A stretch of DNA of 64,000 nt from DASXQK01 sp963724385. GTDB lineage: Bacteria; Pseudomonadota; Alphaproteobacteria; Dongiales; Dongiaceae. Under the pieces are notes generated by a model that saw nothing but the letters and a program-made list of their open reading frames with translations, was not told the origin of the DNA and made no database searches. The DNA lies in the NCBI GenBank assembly GCA_963724385.1, contig CAVRUJ010000002.1:620001-684000 (forward strand), given 5' to 3'. This document shows positions 1 to 9,600 of the stretch, piece by piece (within the stretch, counting starts at the first letter, position 1; every line of letters starts with the position of its first letter). The position numbers and the translations under genes are program-made.

Positions 1-747
1 GCCCAGGGCCAGCCCGCCCTGAGCATCAACTGGGGTGCCTGGGCCGGCGAGGGATTTGCGGATTCAGCCGGAGGCAAGCGTCTCGCTGCGCGCTTGGCAC
101 TCCAGGGAATTAGCAGCATCGCACCCAAACGAGCGCTGGAATTGCTGGGGCAACTCGTTGGACGAAGCGCAGCGCAAGTCGTGGCGGTGCCGGTCGACTG
201 GAGGCAATACCGAGAGTTCTATCCTGCCGGCCTAGCCTCGCCGCTGCTTTCTGAGCTGGCGCATGTGGAAGCCGAAGCCAGCCGGGCACCGGCCGGCAAG
301 AGCGAAAGGCGGGAATCCCTGCTCGCGGCCGAGCCAGCGGAACGCAGGCAAATGCTTCAATCATACCTGGGCGAGCAAGTGGCCCGGGTGCTCGGGCTCA
401 GCCCGGCCAAGTTGGATCTGCAGCAACCCCTGAGCAATCTCGGCCTGGACTCGTTGATGGCCGTCGAGTTGAAGAACCGGATCGCGGTTGACCTGGCGGT
501 GAACGTGCCGCTGGCAAGATTCCTTCAGGGCCTTAGCGTCGACGAGGCTGTAACGCAGGTGCTCGATCAATTGGCAGCCAACGTCGCCAACCCGACAATT
601 CCTCCGGTCCCGGCAGTTGCGCAGCCCAGGGAGCAGCGAAATGCCGAACACTTGCTCGCAAACTTGGACCGGCTTTCGGACGAGCAAGTGGGCGCGTTGC
701 TCAGTGACATGTTGGGTGAGGAGAAGGGTCGTTCCGCTCCTTTATAA
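1..747 (+). CDS. Type I polyketide synthase, C-terminal end (KR tail and carrier domain); 5' truncated
   Basis: The frame is open from base 1, so the gene begins upstream of the window. The first visible residues include ALSINWGAWAGEGFA, the typical end of a PKS ketoreductase domain. After a linker comes an acyl/peptidyl carrier domain with the phosphopantetheine motif LGLDSLMAVELKNRI (Ser near residue 150 of the visible part), then a short tail ending at TAA 745-747. Carrier domains tether the growing chain through a 4'-phosphopantetheine arm on that Ser. No thioesterase follows, so the chain must pass to another protein or be released in trans, perhaps by the thioesterase at 5861-6633. The genes downstream on the same strand encode a Lol-like export set. 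Upstream domains and substrate cannot be judged. Confidence 0.9.
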   Translation, partial: AQGQPALSINWGAWAGEGFADSAGGKRLAARLALQGISSIAPKRALELLGQLVGRSAAQVVAVPVDWRQYREFYPAGLASPLLSELAHVEAEASRAPAGKSERRESLLAAEPAERRQMLQSYLGEQVARVLGLSPAKLDLQQPLSNLGLDSLMAVELKNRIAVDLAVNVPLARFLQGLSVDEAVTQVLDQLAANVANPTIPPVPAVAQPREQRNAEHLLANLDRLSDEQVGALLSDMLGEEKGRSAPL

Positions 748-954
748 TGCCCAGACCCAGAGATGCGGCGACAGGGTCTGGAGAATTCTCCGAGGGCTGG
801 TTCGCGGCTGCGGTCCGCGCACATGGGGCACCGCTTGTGCTGTTCTTCGACGAGCCATAGCAGACAGCGCAGCAAGCGCCTTCTCCCCGAAGTCGCGTCC
901 TCTGGTCGATGTTCGCTTTTCTCGCGCCCGCCAGACGACTTGCCTCCTCACGCG

Positions 955-1714
955 ATGGCGGAAGGCCGCCTCTGCAATCTTGTTGGGATCGGCATTGCTC
1001 AGCCTGGGACAAGGCTCCCAGGCAGCGGACGAAAAGCGGCCGCAGAAGGTCGTGGACGGCGTGGCTCGACTGTTTGCCAGCCATTCCAGCATCGCCACCG
1101 TGGAAATGCAGATCAACAAGCCGGACTTCCAGCGGACGATCTCGATGAAGTTCTGGTCGGTGGGGGATGCAAACGTGCTGGTCCGCATTCTTCAACCACA
1201 GGAAGATGCAGGCACGGCGATCCTCAAGGTTGGCGGCAGGACCTGGATGTATCTGCCGAAGGCGAACCGCAAGGTTGAGATGCCGCCTTCGATGATGACG
1301 ACCGCGTGGATGGGCAGCCATTTCACTCTAAACGACCTGGTAAACGAGAGCCGGCTCACCGATGACTACGAGATTGCGACCTCATTCGAAGGCGAGCGAG
1401 ATGGAGTCGCGGTGTCCGAGTATACGTTGACACCCAAGCCAACGGCTCCGGTGGTGTGGGGAAAGATTACCTTGCAGGTCCGCCAGGCCGACCAGATGCC
1501 CGTATGGCAACGTTACTATGACGAGGATGGCAAGCTGGCCCGGGAGCTGACCTTTTCCGAATACAAGACCGTGGGCGGGAAACTCATTCCTACACGCCTG
1601 GTCATGCGACCTGCAGGTCAAGGGGATGAGGAAACGACCATCACCTATGACGATATCGTCTTCGACGCCCCGATCAGCGAGGATACGTTCTTCCTGAGCA
1701 ACCTAAAGCCATGA
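955..1714 (+). CDS. Outer-membrane lipoprotein-sorting (LolA-like) periplasmic protein, start disturbed
   Basis: The protein has a basic n-region and hydrophobic stretch (RKAASAILLGSALLSLG) with likely cleavage after GSQA, then a LolA-like beta-sheet domain with GGRTWMYLPKANRKVEMPP and WMGSHFTLNDLVNES. These are features of the LolA_like/outer membrane lipoprotein-sorting family, which carry lipidated or hydrophobic cargo across the periplasm. Its stop overlaps the start of the next permease (ATGA at 1711), pointing to one transcript with the ABC genes. The start is odd: in the coding frame there is no ATG, GTG or TTG between GTG 716, which lies inside the PKS, and TTG 980 inside the signal peptide. 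ATG 955 sits one frame off; dropping one G from ATGGCGG would give MRKAASAILL, a normal signal peptide. Either the sequence has a one-base insertion or initiation is non-canonical. Confidence 0.75.
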
Positions 1715-2967
1715 GCGGCAGGCTCCTGCGGCTTGCGTGGCGAAATCTCTGGTACAACCCCCGCCGGACGCTGATCGCCATGACGGCGATCGGACTTGGC
1801 TACGCCATGCTGCTGTTCGTCGCCTGCCTGATGACCGGGTTGAGGCAGCAGATGATCGAGAGCGGCACCGGCCTCCTTCTCTCCGATATCGAGGTGCACG
1901 CGCCCGAATACTATCCGGACCGTCCCATTCAGCTGACTTTGGGAGGGAGAAAAGGGACGGATGTCGGTGCGCTGGTTGCCGCCATCGCCGCCACTCCCGG
2001 GGTTCAGGCCGCGAGTCCCCGGCTGTATGCCTATGGCTTGGTCAGCGGGACTCACCAATCGGCCGGGGCGGAAGTTCTGGGCGTTGTCCCCGACCTGGAA
2101 CAAAAGGTCACCGTGCTGCAAACCCGGATGGTGAAAGGGAGTTATCTTAACGGGGGAACGCCCAAGGGCGTGGTGATGGGAGATAAACTTGCCGCCACGA
2201 TTGGCGTTGGACTGGGGTCGGAAATCGTGCTGGTGACGCCGGCGGCCGATGGCTCGACGGGTAATGATCTATACACGCTAGCCGGGATGTTTCACACGGG
2301 ACTCGACGCCATGGACCAGGGTCTGGTGGTGATGCCTCTTGCTTCCCTGCAGGAGCTATTGCGTCTGCCACCGACAAGGATTCATGAAATAGGGATCAAG
2401 CTCAGCGATATCACAGCATCGACGACCGCGGCGGCGGCGCTGCAGACGCGGCTGAACAACGCCTTTCCAGTTCGGGTAATGCCGTGGCAGGAGCTGGCGC
2501 CGGAGCTGGCCGACTACGTGCAATTCAATCGTCGTGTCACATTCATTCTCTTCTTCATCTTCTTCCTGTCGGCTGCCATGGGCATCGTCAACACCATGCT
2601 CATGGCGATCATCGAACGCACGCGCGAGCTCGGCATGCTCATGGCCGTCGGAATGCGGCCGGTTCATGTGGTGGGTCTCATCGTGGCGGAGGCGGGAAGT
2701 CTGGCGGGAGCCAGCCTGGTCCTGGGAGGAGCGGTTGCATTTCCCCTCCTCTGGTACCTGCAGGTCCATGGCCTGAAGCTGGGCGGCGAAGGACGTTCGA
2801 TCTCCCTGGCCGGAATCGTCGTGGGTCCGCTCTGGTATGGCCGGCAGGATTTCACCGCCTATATCGAGGCCGCGCTGGGCTTGGCCCTCACGGCCCTGGC
2901 CGCGGCCCTCTACCCGGCGCTGCGGGCGGCTCGCTTTCGGCCAGCAGAGGCGCTGCGAAAGGTCTAG
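1711..2967 (+). CDS. ABC transporter permease, FtsX/LolC-type (first of two)
   Basis: This 418-residue protein has the MacB/LolC/LolE layout: an N-terminal membrane segment after MSGRLLRLAWRNLWYNPRRT, a large periplasmic domain (about residues 40-265), and three C-terminal membrane segments in the FtsX core. The FtsX core includes IIERTRELGMLMAVGMRP, the cytoplasmic coupling stretch that contacts the ATPase. Such permeases do not make a translocation pore; they extract lipid-anchored or hydrophobic cargo from the outer leaflet of the inner membrane. The ATG overlaps the stop of the LolA-like gene (ATGA), and the second permease follows after two bases. Cargo is unknown; the PKS upstream suggests its product. 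Assignment to the superfamily is firm; calling it LolC versus a MacB-like exporter is not possible by eye. Confidence 0.88.
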   Translation: MSGRLLRLAWRNLWYNPRRTLIAMTAIGLGYAMLLFVACLMTGLRQQMIESGTGLLLSDIEVHAPEYYPDRPIQLTLGGRKGTDVGALVAAIAATPGVQAASPRLYAYGLVSGTHQSAGAEVLGVVPDLEQKVTVLQTRMVKGSYLNGGTPKGVVMGDKLAATIGVGLGSEIVLVTPAADGSTGNDLYTLAGMFHTGLDAMDQGLVVMPLASLQELLRLPPTRIHEIGIKLSDITASTTAAAALQTRLNNAFPVRVMPWQELAPELADYVQFNRRVTFILFFIFFLSAAMGIVNTMLMAIIERTRELGMLMAVGMRPVHVVGLIVAEAGSLAGASLVLGGAVAFPLLWYLQVHGLKLGGEGRSISLAGIVVGPLWYGRQDFTAYIEAALGLALTALAAALYPALRAARFRPAEALRKV

Positions 2968-2969
2968 TG

Positions 2970-4259
2970 ATGATGGGTGTTCTCCTGTTGGTGAAGATCG
3001 GATGGCGCAACCTGTGGCGCAATCCCCGCGGGACCCTGTTGACGGCACTGGCCCTGGGTTTGGGACTGACCTTGCTGCTTATTTCCCTGGGCTTGCTCGA
3101 CGGCAGCCACGAGCAAATGGTCGACAATGGCGTGAGATTCGGAACCGGGCATGTCGTCATTCAGGCGCAGGGATACCAGGACAGCGGTTCCCAGGCGCTA
3201 TTGCTGCCGGTCCAGGTCGTGTCTACGACCGAGGGGTTTCTGCATACCGACTCCATGAAAGATGTCGCGCGAGGCGTGAGCGGCCGGCTGCTCGCCTCTG
3301 GATTGCTGAGCTCGGCGGCCAACTCTGATGGCGTGCGCATCATGGGGGTCGTCCCCGGGGATGAGGCGGCCGTATCCCTGATCCCGCAACGGATCGTCGA
3401 AGGAAGCTATCTCGGTGATAACCAGCAGTCGGGCGTCGTCATCGGCGCGGACCTGGCCCGCAAGCTGGCCGTGAAGATCGGGTCAAAGGTTGTTCTCATG
3501 ACCCAGGGGATACAGCTGCCTGCTGCGGAGGCGACGAACCCGGGCGGCGGAGAAATGAAAAGCGACCTGCTGCGGGTAAGCGGGATTTTCCGCACCGGCA
3601 TCCAGGCGTTCGATGCCCACGTCATCCAGATTCCGCTGCCCGAAGCCCAGACGTTGCTCGGCGTGCCGGATCGGATCACGCAGGTCGCCATTCTCCTCCA
3701 TCAGGAAGGCGACGCGCTGGCGGTGGCCAAGGGTTTACGGCAGCAGTTGGCAGGCATCCCGGTGGAAGTCCTCCCTTGGCGGGAGGCCATGCCGGAGCTG
3801 GCCCGGCTCTTCCTCTTGGATGAGGCCTTCAATTACGTCATGAACGGCGTGGTACTCACCATGGTGGGATTGGGCATCCTCAACACCATCCTGATGCGCG
3901 TTCTGGAGCGGCGCTATGAATTCGGGCTCTGTTCGGCCCTAGGGCTCAGGCCCATGCAGCTCGCCGTCATGATTGTCGGCAAGTCGCTGGCACTGACGGC
4001 GCTCAGCCTCGCTTTCGGCCTGGTGCTGGGGTTGAGTGTGCAGCATTTCTTCGCCACCAGCGGCCTGGATCTGCGCTGGTTCTTCCGGAGCAGCCTGCCG
4101 ACCGCGCTCGTGTTCGACCCGATCATCTATTCGCGCTTGAGCTTCACGCGGGTCGCTTGGTCGATCGCCATCGTATTCGTGACGACGACCTTCATTTCCT
4201 TCTATCCGGCCCTCAAGGCCGCTAGAACCAAGCTGCCCGATGCATTGAAGGTATTCTGA
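2970..4259 (+). CDS. ABC transporter permease, FtsX/LolE-type (second of two)
   Basis: The start is ATG 2970 (MMGVLLLVKIGWRNLWRNPR), two bases after the preceding stop; an open frame runs further upstream but only overlaps the first permease. The 429 residues repeat its plan: one N-terminal membrane segment, a periplasmic domain, then three membrane segments with ERRYEFGLCSALGLRPMQL as coupling region. Two different FtsX permeases plus one ATPase match a LolC-LolE-LolD heteromer rather than a MacB homodimer, in which permease and ATPase are fused. The last residues AARTKLPDALKVF are typical of the family. It is encoded between its partner permease and the ATPase in one tight operon. Confidence 0.87.
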   Translation: MMGVLLLVKIGWRNLWRNPRGTLLTALALGLGLTLLLISLGLLDGSHEQMVDNGVRFGTGHVVIQAQGYQDSGSQALLLPVQVVSTTEGFLHTDSMKDVARGVSGRLLASGLLSSAANSDGVRIMGVVPGDEAAVSLIPQRIVEGSYLGDNQQSGVVIGADLARKLAVKIGSKVVLMTQGIQLPAAEATNPGGGEMKSDLLRVSGIFRTGIQAFDAHVIQIPLPEAQTLLGVPDRITQVAILLHQEGDALAVAKGLRQQLAGIPVEVLPWREAMPELARLFLLDEAFNYVMNGVVLTMVGLGILNTILMRVLERRYEFGLCSALGLRPMQLAVMIVGKSLALTALSLAFGLVLGLSVQHFFATSGLDLRWFFRSSLPTALVFDPIIYSRLSFTRVAWSIAIVFVTTTFISFYPALKAARTKLPDALKVF

Positions 4260-4266
4260 GAGCAAT

Positions 4267-4971
4267 ATGACCGACTGGTCAGTGGAACTGCGGGACGTGA
4301 AGAAGTCCTATCGTACCGGGCAAATCGAGGTTCCCGCACTGCGCGGAATTAGCCTCCGGATTGCACCCGGGGAATTTCTCGCTATTGCCGGCTCATCGGG
4401 CTCGGGCAAGACCACCTTGCTCAACATCATCGGCGGGCTCGACCGGGCGGATACCGGCGAGGTGATCGTGGAGGGGAAGAACCTTCAATCGCTATCCTCG
4501 GGGGAGTTGGCTCGCCTCCGGCTGCAGCGCCTCGGTTTCGTCTTCCAGGCCTATAACCTGCTGCCGGTCCTGACCGCCCTGGAGAACGCCGAATTCACGC
4601 TGCTCCTGCAGGGCGTTTCGGCGGAGCAGCGAAAACAAAGAGTGCAGAAGCTGTTCTCGGAGATCGGTCTTGCCGGCCTCGAAAATCGTCGGCCGGGCGA
4701 ACTATCCGGCGGGCAACAGCAACGGGTGGCCATCGCCCGAGCCATGGTGACCGAACCAGCGCTGATCCTGGCGGACGAACCCACGGCCAACCTCGACTCC
4801 GTGACTGCGACCGCTCTCCTTGAAGTGATGGAGAAACTCAATCGCGCTCACGGTACGACGTTCGTCTATGCAACTCATGACCCTCAGGTCATGGAGCGGG
4901 CACGGCGCCTGATTCGCGTGCGCGACGGCCAGATCGCCAGTGATGTGGCGCATGCCGGCTCAGCACCCTGA
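4267..4971 (+). CDS. ABC transporter ATP-binding protein, LolD/MacB type
   Basis: This 234-residue ATPase has Walker A GSSGSGKTT (about residue 43), Q-loop FVFQAYNLLPVLTALEN, signature LSGGQQQRVAIARAM, Walker B LILADEPTANLDS and switch His in YATHDP. LPVLTALEN after the Q-loop is characteristic of the LolD/MacB/FtsE group, which power FtsX-type permeases. It starts seven bases after the second permease. Together the LolA-like protein, two permeases and this ATPase make a complete inner-membrane extraction and periplasmic hand-over module. No LolB-like outer membrane receptor is seen in the window. Confidence 0.92.
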   Translation: MTDWSVELRDVKKSYRTGQIEVPALRGISLRIAPGEFLAIAGSSGSGKTTLLNIIGGLDRADTGEVIVEGKNLQSLSSGELARLRLQRLGFVFQAYNLLPVLTALENAEFTLLLQGVSAEQRKQRVQKLFSEIGLAGLENRRPGELSGGQQQRVAIARAMVTEPALILADEPTANLDSVTATALLEVMEKLNRAHGTTFVYATHDPQVMERARRLIRVRDGQIASDVAHAGSAP

Positions 4972-4974
4972 GCC

Positions 4975-5428
4975 TTGACCAGAACTCTCCCTAAAACAAA
5001 GAATTCGGACGACTTGGCAAAAGCTGTCGCACCTCGATGCCCGACCCGATCAGATCGCGGCCGGCTTTTCCATCGGCATCGCCGCCAGTTTCCTGCCGCT
5101 GAATCCGTCCCCCATAATCGTGGCGACGGTGGTGGCGTGGCTGCTGAAGAGGAACGTGATCGCCGCTGTTGCCGGGGGGACGGTGGCGATCCTCTATACC
5201 CCGCTGGTGCCCCTGATGTGGCTGGCTGAATACCGGGTCGGTAAGCTCATTCTCCCGGTGCAACATCCGCTGGTTCTGGATCAAGCACGGCTGTGGGACG
5301 TCCTGCAAAAGAGTTGGGACGTCTATGCCGCCATGCTGGTTGGTTCGATCATCATCGCCACCCCGGTTACGCTGCTGACCTATCTGATCGTCAAGCGGCT
5401 CGCCGAGAGATGGGCCCGGCAAAAATAG
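4975..5428 (+). CDS. DUF2062 membrane protein with an apparent one-base frameshift near its start
   Basis: From about 5000 the frame encodes RIRTTWQKLSHLDARPDQ followed by IAAGFSIGIAASFLPLNPSP, hydrophobic segments, and a basic C-terminus (VKRLAERWARQK), which is the DUF2062 pattern (two or three membrane helices, role unknown). In that frame no ATG, GTG or TTG exists between a stop at 4976 and GTG 5120, which lies inside the domain. A TTG at 4975, three bases after the ATPase stop, opens MTRTLPK in the neighbouring frame. Removing one A from the AAAA run at 4992-4995 would fuse this cleanly to QRIRTTWQKL. So the gene is probably intact in function with an inserted A in the sequence, or recently broken. 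Position suggests it is the last gene of the exporter operon. Confidence 0.65.
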
Positions 5429-5860
5429 CGCAAGGCAGCTCAAACCGGTTGCTGCCGATGGTCCGGCCATTGCCGAAAGGCGCGACGCGAGCCGTGCCAT
5501 TCCACGGTAGGATCACGGCCTGTCGGATTCTCCGGCAAGGGCTGGCTTTCCAGGAGAGCCTCGGCAGGAGGACATAAATGCGTGCCTCCGATTCACGTAG
5601 CGGCCGAGGACAGCCAGAGCGCACCTGGAGCGGCGGTGAAGTGCCCGCGAATCTCCCTCCAAGACGAGCTGCGAGGTCCATGCCTGCTCGCCTTTGGCAA
5701 GGCTATGGAGAAAAGCCTGAGCCACTGGCGAGGCTAGGTCCAAGCTTGCTCGCCAGCCACGAACCTCATCTTGCCACGGCGCCGATTCTCCGCCGGAATG
5801 CGCCGCCGAGGAATCGGAGGGACGGTGGGCTCTTCCATCAAGCGGCGGCCCTCATCCGTC
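5429..5860. other. Gap between convergent gene sets, no gene recognised
   Basis: This 430-base stretch separates the rightward exporter operon from the leftward NRPS/thioesterase genes. Open frames here have no family resemblance and a composition typical of chance frames in GC-rich DNA. No clear terminator hairpin followed by a T run was found. Confidence 0.5.
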
Positions 5861-6633
5861 TCAGCGCAGGTCCTGTGAGAGCAACCTCAGAAGATGCGGC
5901 TGCGCCCCGTTCAGGAAGAAGTGGTCGCCGGGAAACATTCGCAGCGAGAACGAAACGCTCGTTTGATCGCGCCAGGCCTCCAGATCGGCGCGGCTCACCC
6001 TTTGATCCTGCAAGCCGCCAAAGCCCGATATGGCGCATGTAAGGGGAGGCTCGGGCGAGTATGAGTAGGTTTCGTAGACGGCGAAATCTGCCCGCAGGAT
6101 AGGCAGCATGAACTGCATGAGTTCTGCCTCTTCCAGCACCTGCCCGGGAGTACCGTTCAGCCTGCGCAGCTCGACCAGGAATTCGTCCTCGGGCAGGGTA
6201 TGGATTGGCCGGGCTCTCGGAGGGACCTGGGGTGCGCGAGCCGCAGAGACAAATAGGCGCGCCGGCTGAACACCGGACTGTCTGCGGAACTGACGGGCGA
6301 GTTCGAAGCCGAGGAGCGCGCCCAGGCTGTGACCGAAAAAAGCGAAGGGCTTGTCCAGGAGAGGAGCCAGCCCTTCGGCAAGGGCCTGGACAAGGGGCGA
6401 GAGCTGGGTGAAGGGCGTTTCCGTCGGCCGAGTGCCCCGACCGGGGAGCTGAACCGGGCAGACTTCGACATCCGCGGGAAGAGCATCTGACCAGCTGCGA
6501 AAAATCGAAGCACCGGCCCCGGCATAGGGGAAGCAGAACAGGCGAAGACGGGCCCGTGGATTCGGCTTGCGGAAGGCGATCCAGGAGTCAAATGCGGTCG
6601 CGGTCGCTATTTTCGATCTCTCCTGCTGCTCAT
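5861..6633 (-). CDS. Type II thioesterase (stand-alone, NRPS/PKS associated), apparent one-base frameshift at start
   Basis: In one frame the - strand encodes an alpha/beta hydrolase of the GrsT/RifR group. It contains LRLFCFPYAGAGASIFRSW (oxyanion region), FGHSLGALLGFELA (nucleophile Ser in GHSLG), RADFAVYETY and FPGDHFFL (catalytic His in GDHF). Type II thioesterases hydrolyse mis-primed or stalled thioesters from carrier domains. The frame lacks any ATG/GTG/TTG before an internal GTG at 6139. An ATG at 6633 overlaps the NRPS stop (ATGA) and reads MSSRRDRK then stops. One extra A in the AAAA run near 6611 would join it to IATATAFDSWIAF and restore about 257 residues. The tight coupling to the NRPS supports that this was the real start. 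Confidence 0.75.
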
Positions 6634-9600
6634 TTTGCCTCCGCCCCCGCGGATTGTACCAGGTGGAGGCAAGCCGTCAGCTTTTGGGCCAGGACTTCGA
6701 CATGAGGCTGGTACATGAGATTGGCGTGATTGCCCGGAACGACGTGAACCTCCACACCGCCGCTGGCCCATTCGCTCCAGCCCATCGTCGGATCCGAAGA
6801 GTCGCCCGTCAGCACTTCACTCGCCTTGAAGAAGGTTATCTGACCGGGGTAGAGACGCAGTCCGTAGTCTTGGGTCGCCCGCAGGTCACTCCTGAGGACC
6901 CTGACAAAACGGCGCGCCTGGGGAACATCAAGCTCCGCGGGTATCAAGCCGGCGCTCTTCGCTTGTTCCAGCATGAAGGCCAGCTGCTCGTCTTCGGGAA
7001 GCTCCGCCAGGGATTCCAGCGGACCGAACGAAATGCCGAAGTACCGCTCGACCAGCGAGATCGCTTCCGAATCTTGCTCGGGAAACGACGCCTCGGGGCC
7101 AGGAATCCGGCCATCGAACATGGCGAGCAGTGCGACTTGCTCACCTCGAGCGTGAAGTTGTTGCGCCATTTCGAATGCGACCACGCCGCCCATGGACCAC
7201 CCTCCAAGCTGGTAGGGTCCCGTGGGCTGCAGAGTCTGCAAGGCCTGGATGTAGTAGGCGGCCATGTCCGCGATCCGCTCGTGCGGCTCTTCGCCGTCTT
7301 CCAGGCCCCTGCCCTGCAGCCCGTAGCAGGGTTGGTCGGGGCCCAGAAACTGCGACAGATGGACGTAGGGAAAGACCTGCCCGCCGGCCGGATGCACAAG
7401 GAAAAGCGGCCTTCTGCTGCCCCCGGGCTGAATGGCCACGAGGGAGGACTGCGGGCCGGTCGTCGCCTGCCGACGCAGAACGCCTGCGAGATGCTCGATC
7501 GTCGCACCCTGAAACACGGCGGTCACCGGAAGCTTCTTGCCCAGCCGCTTCTCGATAAGCGCGAACAGCCTCACCGCCAGCAGGGAATGCCCCCCCAGTT
7601 CGAAAAAATTGTCTGTCACGCCGACCGGTTGGATGCCCAGAACCTCCTCCCAGATCTCCGCCAATTGGCGTTCCAGCTCATCGCGGGGCACGACAAGGGC
7701 TTTCTCCAATTCCGGCCGGGAACGATCCGGCGCCGGCAATGCTCGGCGATCCACTTTCCCGTTGGGTGCCATTGGCAAGGCCGCGAGCAGCATGACCGCC
7801 GACGGAATCATGGGCTCGGGCAACTTTGCTGCAAGAAAGCGGCGCAGTTCATCGCCCGTGGCATCCGCGACTGCGTACGCCACCAGCCGCTTCTCGCCAG
7901 GCGCATCTTCCCAGGCCAGGACAGCCACCTCCCGTACCGCCGGGTGTTGAATGAGCACGGCCTCGATTTCCCCGAGTTCTATGCGGAACCCGCGGATCTT
8001 CACCTGCTGGTCGGCACGGCCGAGGAATTCGATATTTCCATCGGGAAGATAGCGGGCCAGGTCGCCGGTCTTGTACATCCGTGCTCCCGGCTCGGCCCTG
8101 AATGGGTCCGGAATGAACTTCTCGGCGCTCAAGTCAGGCTGATTCAAGTAACCCCGGGCCAAGCCCGCTCCCCCGATATGCAGATGACCGTGAACGCCAA
8201 TCGGGGCGGGATTGCCTTGCCGGTCCAGAATGTAGACCGCTCGGTTCGCAAGCGGCTGGCCGATGGGCACCCGCCGATGCCCGGCGCTTTCGCCTGGGTT
8301 AGGGCCAATTTCGAAGACCGTTGCCGTGATCGTCGCCTCGGTCGGACCGTAGCCATTGAGGAGTCGGATCGAACTAGCTGGCGTCCTCCGCCAGAGATCG
8401 AGAGTATCGCTTAGCACCGTGTCCCCGCCGACAATGAGCAGTCTGGGCTGGCTGCTCGGAACGAGCCCGGGTGCATCGGCCCATTCCCGCGCCAGTTCCT
8501 GCCAGTAACCGGTCGGAAGATTGAGAACCGTGAGGCCGTATTCTGAAATCTTGCGACCGAGCGCTGCCGGATGCCAGACGTCGGACCCCATGATCACGAG
8601 CCGGCCGCCGCCGATCAGCGTTGGCAGGATTTCCTCCAAGGACACATCGAAACTCGGCGACGTGAACTGGAGTACGACATCGCTGGATTGCAGCTCGTAG
8701 CAGCCTTGAATATTCCGACAGTGACCGGCAATCGAATCGTGCGGAACCAGAACGCCCTTAGGCTGTCCCGTCGATCCGGACGTGTAGATGACATAGGCCA
8801 GGTCTTCGGGGCGGACTGAATTGTCGAGGTTGTCTCCGCTTTCGCAGGCAATGCGGCCCCAATCGGAATCCAGACAGATGACCTTGGCATCCCGTTCCGG
8901 CAACCCCGCCACCAGGCGCTCCTGAGTCAACAGCACCGGCGCGCAAGAATCGTTCAGGATAAAGGCCAGGCGTTCCTTCGGATAGGCGGGATCCAAGGGC
9001 AGGTACGCGCCACCGGCCTTGAGAATGCCGAGCAGCGCGACGACCACTTCCAACGAGCGTTCCAAGCAGACGGCCACCAGTACTTCTGGTCCGACCCCTT
9101 GCGCCCGCAAATGATGTGCCAATTGATTGGCGCGGTGGTTCAATTCTCCATAGGTCAACTGCGCCGCTTCCGACGCGACGGCGATGGCGCCCGGCGTTCG
9201 CTCCACCTGCGCTTCAATGAGCTGATGTACGCGAAGGTCTCGCGGGCATTCGGTCCGGCTACCGTTCCACTCCACGAGCAGCTGCCGACGCTCGGCTTCG
9301 GAAAGGATCTGGAGGTTCGAGAGGCGCTGCTCCGGATCGGCAACCATGGCCTCCAACAGGATCCTGAAGTGCTCCAGCATCCGGGCAATCGTGGCTGGCG
9401 CATAGAGGTCGGTGTTGTATACGAGTACGGCAGTGAGCCCCTGGTCGGTGTCCGCGATCTGCAAGGTCAAATCGAAGTGAGCGGTCTCGCTTTCTCCTTC
9501 GACGGGACTGAGCGTCAAGCCCGCCAGCTCAGTCGTCCGCAATGAAGCATTGTGCAGCACGAACATCACCTGAAAGAGCGGATTGCGGCTCAAATCCCGC

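Noticed and set aside
6567..8414. 615-codon open frame on the + strand opposite the NRPS
   Set aside because: It mirrors the NRPS reading frame on the other strand, has no family resemblance, and its composition (His/Arg/Gln-rich) is that of an antisense shadow.
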